Below are positions 60,637 through 64,000 of a stretch of 64,000 nucleotides of DNA, piece after piece. The notes beneath the pieces are model-generated. The model searched no databases, was not told the DNA's origin, and saw nothing but the letters and a program-made list of their open reading frames with translations. Positions within the stretch are counted from its first letter, which is position 1; the number at the start of each line of letters is the position of its first letter. The position numbers and the translations under genes are program-made. This stretch comes from Leptospira sp. WS60.C2. Its GTDB lineage: Bacteria > Spirochaetota > Leptospiria > Leptospirales > Leptospiraceae. The stretch spans positions 2,921,501-2,985,500 of the forward strand of contig NZ_CP162133.1 of assembly GCF_040833955.1 (NCBI RefSeq), in the 5' to 3' direction.

Positions 60637-63021
60637 ATGGAAGGTATGCCGAATGAACCTTCCCTCGAAACAAAAATTCTTTCCGATTTTGAGGACATTG
60701 TTTTTTCGCTTGGCTACCCAAACTTAGAAATTCTTTATACAAGCCCTTCCATCCATTCGCTCACAGGTTATGACTCAAAGTTTTTTTTAGAACAAAAGAT
60801 TTCCTGGCAAAAGTTTGTCCATCACGAAGACAAAAAGATTGTGAAACAAACTATAAGTACAATCCGTAATATCAAAAGATTCCGTTTGCGTTTGCGGATT
60901 TTCACAAAAAACAGAGTGATGAAATACGTAGAATGTCGCGGTAGATTAATCGCTAATCAAAACAACGATTCTTACAGGATAGATGGAATTTTAACTGATA
61001 TTACTGATTTACTTCCTCTCCGCCATTTATTTCAAGACGCCTCTATTGACATAAAACATTTGTTATTAGAGAATAATATGATTTTCAATGGTTCTCAAGA
61101 TTCGATGTTTTTAATCGAACTAACAGATTCAGAACAATTTGTCATTCGAAGAATCAACCAAGCATACGAAAGATCTACTGGTATCACCCAACAAATGATA
61201 CAAGGCAAAACACCAATAGAGCTTCTTGGAGAAGAAGTAGGCAGTGTTGTCATAAATAATTTTAAGAAAGCAATCCAAGCAAAAAAAACTATCTCATATG
61301 AAGAAAGTTTCAAGATGCCAGCAGGAACAAAAATTTGGATCACAGAACTTACACCGATAGAGGTAGAAGGAAAATTCAAATACATTGTAGGTGCAAGTAA
61401 AGATATCACAGAACAAAAATTAGCTGAATCTGCCCTCAAAGAATATAATGAAAGATACTCTCTGATTCTCGAAGCAAGTTCGGATGGATGGTTTGACTGG
61501 GATTTGGTAAACAATACAGTCATATATTCGAGACGTTGGTGGTTAGAATTCGGAAATGATGAAAAACAAGAAAATGTACCTATCGGCTATTGGCAAAGCC
61601 TGATCCATCCTGATGACGCTGGTTGGGTAGGTGAATTTTTAGAAAACATACTCTCTTCTCAAAGGGAAACCTTTGAATTCACTTTTCAAATGAAAAAAAG
61701 AAAAGGCAACTATGTACATGTTTTATCTAAGTGTTATATCCAACGAGATGATTCGGGAAACAAAATTCGCCTCTTAGGTTCAAATACAGATCTCACCGAA
61801 ACAAAAAAGATCGAATATACACTACGACATGCGAAAGAATTAGCAGAAGCAGCCAACATTGCGAAAGGAAACTTTTTAGCAAACATGAGCCATGAAATTC
61901 GAACACCATTAAATGGGATCATAGGCTTTACAGAGTTATTGTTAAACTCTCCATTACAAGAAGAACAAAAAGATTATCTAAGAAACATTTCACTTTCAGG
62001 AAAAAGTTTATTAGAGTTAGTGAATCAAATATTAGATTTTTCTAAAATTGATTCTGGAAAATTGGAACTGGAATCAATTAACACAAACTTAGTCGATTTA
62101 GTCCAATCGACCATCGATTTATTTCGAGTGTCCGCAGCATCCAAGGGGATTGTTTTAGAATTGGATGTTGATCCAATCTTACCTAAATATGTAGCACTTG
62201 ATCCGCTACGATTGAGGCAAATTCTCTCTAATTTGATTGGGAATGCAGTAAAATTCACTCACGAGGGATCTGTAAAACTGACTCTAACTCAAAAAGAAAG
62301 ATTAGGTGATTTTGTTTCGATTGAATTTCAGGTATCAGATACAGGAATTGGAATCGACTTAAAAGCAAGATCGAGACTTTTTGATTCCTTTTCCCAAGCA
62401 GATACTTCCATCACGCGAAAATATGGTGGAACAGGACTTGGACTTACCATTACAAATGAACTCTTGCTAAAGATGAATTCAAAATTAAACATTAAAAGTG
62501 AATTAGGTGTTGGAAGTCAGTTTAGTTTCATCATCACACTGGAAGCCAAAACTTCTGGTGAAAAAGCTTCGACAATCTTTGATGATAAATTGTCTACCAC
62601 TTCCGAATCGAATCTTATCCAGAACCTAAATCTTAAACATGAAATCTTAATTGTAGAAGACAACGAGTTAAATCGTAAACTTTTATCAAAACTACTTCAA
62701 AAAAAATATCCAAATATGTCTCTGCGTTTTGCAATTGATGGAGTAGAAGCACTGGCACAATTCCAAACAAAAAAACCTGACCTGATCATTATGGATCTAC
62801 AAATGCCAATTATGGATGGATATACTGCAACGATGGAAATCAGGAAATTGGAAGAGAATCAAAATAAAAAAACACCAATTGTTGCGTTAACAGCTGGTGC
62901 ATTTTATACTGTTAAAGATTCGGCGATGGAATCAGGAATGGATGATTTTTTAACCAAACCTGTTTCCGCCGCCAAACTTTACGAAACGATTGAAAAGTGG
63001 ATTCAATCAAGCAGCGTGTAA
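60637..63021 (+). CDS. Soluble PAS hybrid histidine kinase with receiver
   Basis: The 794-residue protein has three PAS-like domains (about 15-125, 145-265 and 275-395). The DHp H-box is FLANMSHEIRTPLNGI (about 412-427). The HATPase has NAVKFTHEG, DTGIGI and GGTGLGLTI, and the C-terminal receiver (about 668-785) has VEDNELN, Asp in MDLQMPIMDGY and TAGAF with KP. All catalytic residues are intact. There are no TM segments, so it senses in the cytoplasm. It overlaps the convergent ahpF by 15 bp. Confidence 0.9.
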   Translation: MEGMPNEPSLETKILSDFEDIVFSLGYPNLEILYTSPSIHSLTGYDSKFFLEQKISWQKFVHHEDKKIVKQTISTIRNIKRFRLRLRIFTKNRVMKYVECRGRLIANQNNDSYRIDGILTDITDLLPLRHLFQDASIDIKHLLLENNMIFNGSQDSMFLIELTDSEQFVIRRINQAYERSTGITQQMIQGKTPIELLGEEVGSVVINNFKKAIQAKKTISYEESFKMPAGTKIWITELTPIEVEGKFKYIVGASKDITEQKLAESALKEYNERYSLILEASSDGWFDWDLVNNTVIYSRRWWLEFGNDEKQENVPIGYWQSLIHPDDAGWVGEFLENILSSQRETFEFTFQMKKRKGNYVHVLSKCYIQRDDSGNKIRLLGSNTDLTETKKIEYTLRHAKELAEAANIAKGNFLANMSHEIRTPLNGIIGFTELLLNSPLQEEQKDYLRNISLSGKSLLELVNQILDFSKIDSGKLELESINTNLVDLVQSTIDLFRVSAASKGIVLELDVDPILPKYVALDPLRLRQILSNLIGNAVKFTHEGSVKLTLTQKERLGDFVSIEFQVSDTGIGIDLKARSRLFDSFSQADTSITRKYGGTGLGLTITNELLLKMNSKLNIKSELGVGSQFSFIITLEAKTSGEKASTIFDDKLSTTSESNLIQNLNLKHEILIVEDNELNRKLLSKLLQKKYPNMSLRFAIDGVEALAQFQTKKPDLIIMDLQMPIMDGYTATMEIRKLEENQNKKTPIVALTAGAFYTVKDSAMESGMDDFLTKPVSAAKLYETIEKWIQSSSV

Positions 63022-64000
63022 GAGGTATTCAAAGGCGCTAATCGCAGCTTTTGCTCCTTCTCCCATGGCGATGATAATCTGTTTATAAGGTGTGTTTGTC
63101 ACATCTCCACAAGCGAAGATTCCCTCTACATTCGTTTTACACTTTTCGTCTACCAAGATTTCGCCAAACCGATTTGTCTCGACTAAGTCTTTCACAAATC
63201 CGCTGTTTGGTACGAGACCAATTTGAACAAATACTCCATCCAATGGAATCGTTGCTACTTGTTCGGTAGAACGATCTTTGTAAGTAAGGCCAGTCACTTT
63301 ATCTTCACCAGTTTGAATTTCAGTTGTCTGTGCTTTGACTAAAGTTTTGATGTTAGAAGAACTTGCCACTTTGTCTAGAAGTACTTTGTCTGCATTAAGT
63401 TTGTCACCAAACTCGATCAAGGTGACAGATTTTACAATACCACTTAAATCTAATGCAGCCTCTACTCCTGAGTTTCCACCACCAATCACTGCCACATCTT
63501 TATCTTTGAAGAATGGACCATCGCAGTGAGGGCAATACGCGACTCCTTTGCCAACAAACTCTTTTTCGCCAGGAACATTTAATTCTCTCCACTTAGCACC
63601 AGTGGATAAAATGACCGTTTTAGAATAGATCTTTTCTCCTGTGTTTAGGTGAATGATTTTTGGTTTTCCTGGTTCAATCCTCTGTACTCTTACATTTTCT
63701 TTCTTTTTGATTTGATTTTTTTCCAATTGGTCAGCTAACACATGCGTTAATTCTGGACCAGTGGTATACGGTACGGAAATTATATTCTCAATCCCTAAAG
63801 TATCTTTCACTTGTCCACCCAAACGATCTGCGATGACAAGTGTCTTTAACCCTTTTCTTGCAGAATAAACCGCAGCAGTTACACCTGAGGGACCACCACC
63901 GATCACAGTCACATCATAAACCTCTGTTGGGTTTGCCATTGCCTCTTCCGATGGCTCTTCGGATGGAACGGAATACAATTCTAAGAGTTTGTCAAAGATC
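63007..64000 (-). CDS. ahpF: Alkyl hydroperoxide reductase subunit F (partial at right edge)
   Basis: The frame runs open to the window edge, so the gene is truncated at its 5' end. The visible part begins [18 protein letters not shown], a linker from a missing N-terminal thioredoxin-like domain, then FAD motif [27 protein letters not shown] (an AhpF-type block), redox pair CPHCDG, NADPH motif [12 protein letters not shown] and [14 protein letters not shown]. AhpF recycles AhpC with NADH in peroxide defence. A TTG at 63978 could suggest a stand-alone thioredoxin reductase, but the conserved linker before it and the GIENI block favour AhpF. Confidence 0.82.
   Translation of the reverse strand, partial: IFDKLLELYSVPSEEPSEEAMANPTEVYDVTVIGGGPSGVTAAVYSARKGLKTLVIADRLGGQVKDTLGIENIISVPYTTGPELTHVLADQLEKNQIKKKENVRVQRIEPGKPKIIHLNTGEKIYSKTVILSTGAKWRELNVPGEKEFVGKGVAYCPHCDGPFFKDKDVAVIGGGNSGVEAALDLSGIVKSVTLIEFGDKLNADKVLLDKVASSSNIKTLVKAQTTEIQTGEDKVTGLTYKDRSTEQVATIPLDGVFVQIGLVPNSGFVKDLVETNRFGEILVDEKCKTNVEGIFACGDVTNTPYKQIIIAMGEGAKAAISAFEYLLHAA

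Overview
The window reads as a chromosomal segment of a spirochaete, most likely Leptospira. The support is spirochaete-type flagellar genes (a FliG paralogue and FliH), many lipoproteins with relaxed lipoboxes (LSNC, FQNC, LISC, STCK), several sensors built as an extracytoplasmic jelly roll plus 7 TM segments plus an output domain, and moderately AT-rich DNA with frequent TTG starts. The species cannot be fixed from sequence alone. There are no rRNA or tRNA genes, no insertion sequences, no CRISPR and no sign of a recent island.

Layout. 0-6.1 kb: a divergent fliG paralogue and fliH, then two overlapping 7TM sensor proteins whose histidine-kinase modules lack the phospho-acceptor His. 6.1-13.9 kb: a nitric-oxide module, with a CRP/FNR-family regulator (DNR-like), nnrS, norCBQD and norEF. 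Two TTGAT-N4-ATCAA boxes lie upstream of nnrS and norC at class-II spacing to a -10 element. 13.9-17.1 kb: leftward operon of a periplasmic anchored protein, an MFS transporter and mtnC. 17.2-22.7 kb: a WecG/TagA glycosyltransferase, a 1222-residue TPR protein with an acidic DDPFA-repeat N-terminus (possibly a flagellar collar protein), and an exported protein with two glycogen-binding-like domains. 22.8-28.6 kb: tightly packed leftward run of MBOAT acyltransferase, PilZ, NAD(P)-binding protein, DUF374 acyltransferase, metK, C-terminal half of a split transketolase, and clpS.

28.7-36.4 kb: DUF3332 lipoprotein, another lipoprotein, ssb, a PAS histidine kinase with its own response regulator, an FMN/Fe-S glutamate-synthase-like protein and a 7TM class III cyclase. 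36.4-43.3 kb: an ethanolamine-type permease, exported proteins, two related lipoproteins, a TPM-domain protein, a GC-rich structured intergenic element and a DUF1993 protein. 43.4-46.5 kb: divergent pckA and glgA (gluconeogenesis and glycogen synthesis). 46.5-58.0 kb: three paralogous NNPxDP beta-propeller lipoproteins, a Gly-rich beta-helix lipoprotein, and a DUF1304/ECF sigma/AraC/NmrA-like group. 58.1-64.0 kb: DUF5329 and SRAP genes divergent from a TetR gene across two near-identical palindromes, a small protein, a hybrid histidine kinase, and an ahpF gene cut by the right edge.

How they work together: the best-supported functional unit is NO sensing and reduction (regulator, NnrS, diheme NorC, NorB, NorQD, NorEF). 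A second theme is signal transduction: three jelly-roll/7TM receptors, two PAS kinases, PilZ and a cyclase. The third is cell-envelope and lipoprotein genes.
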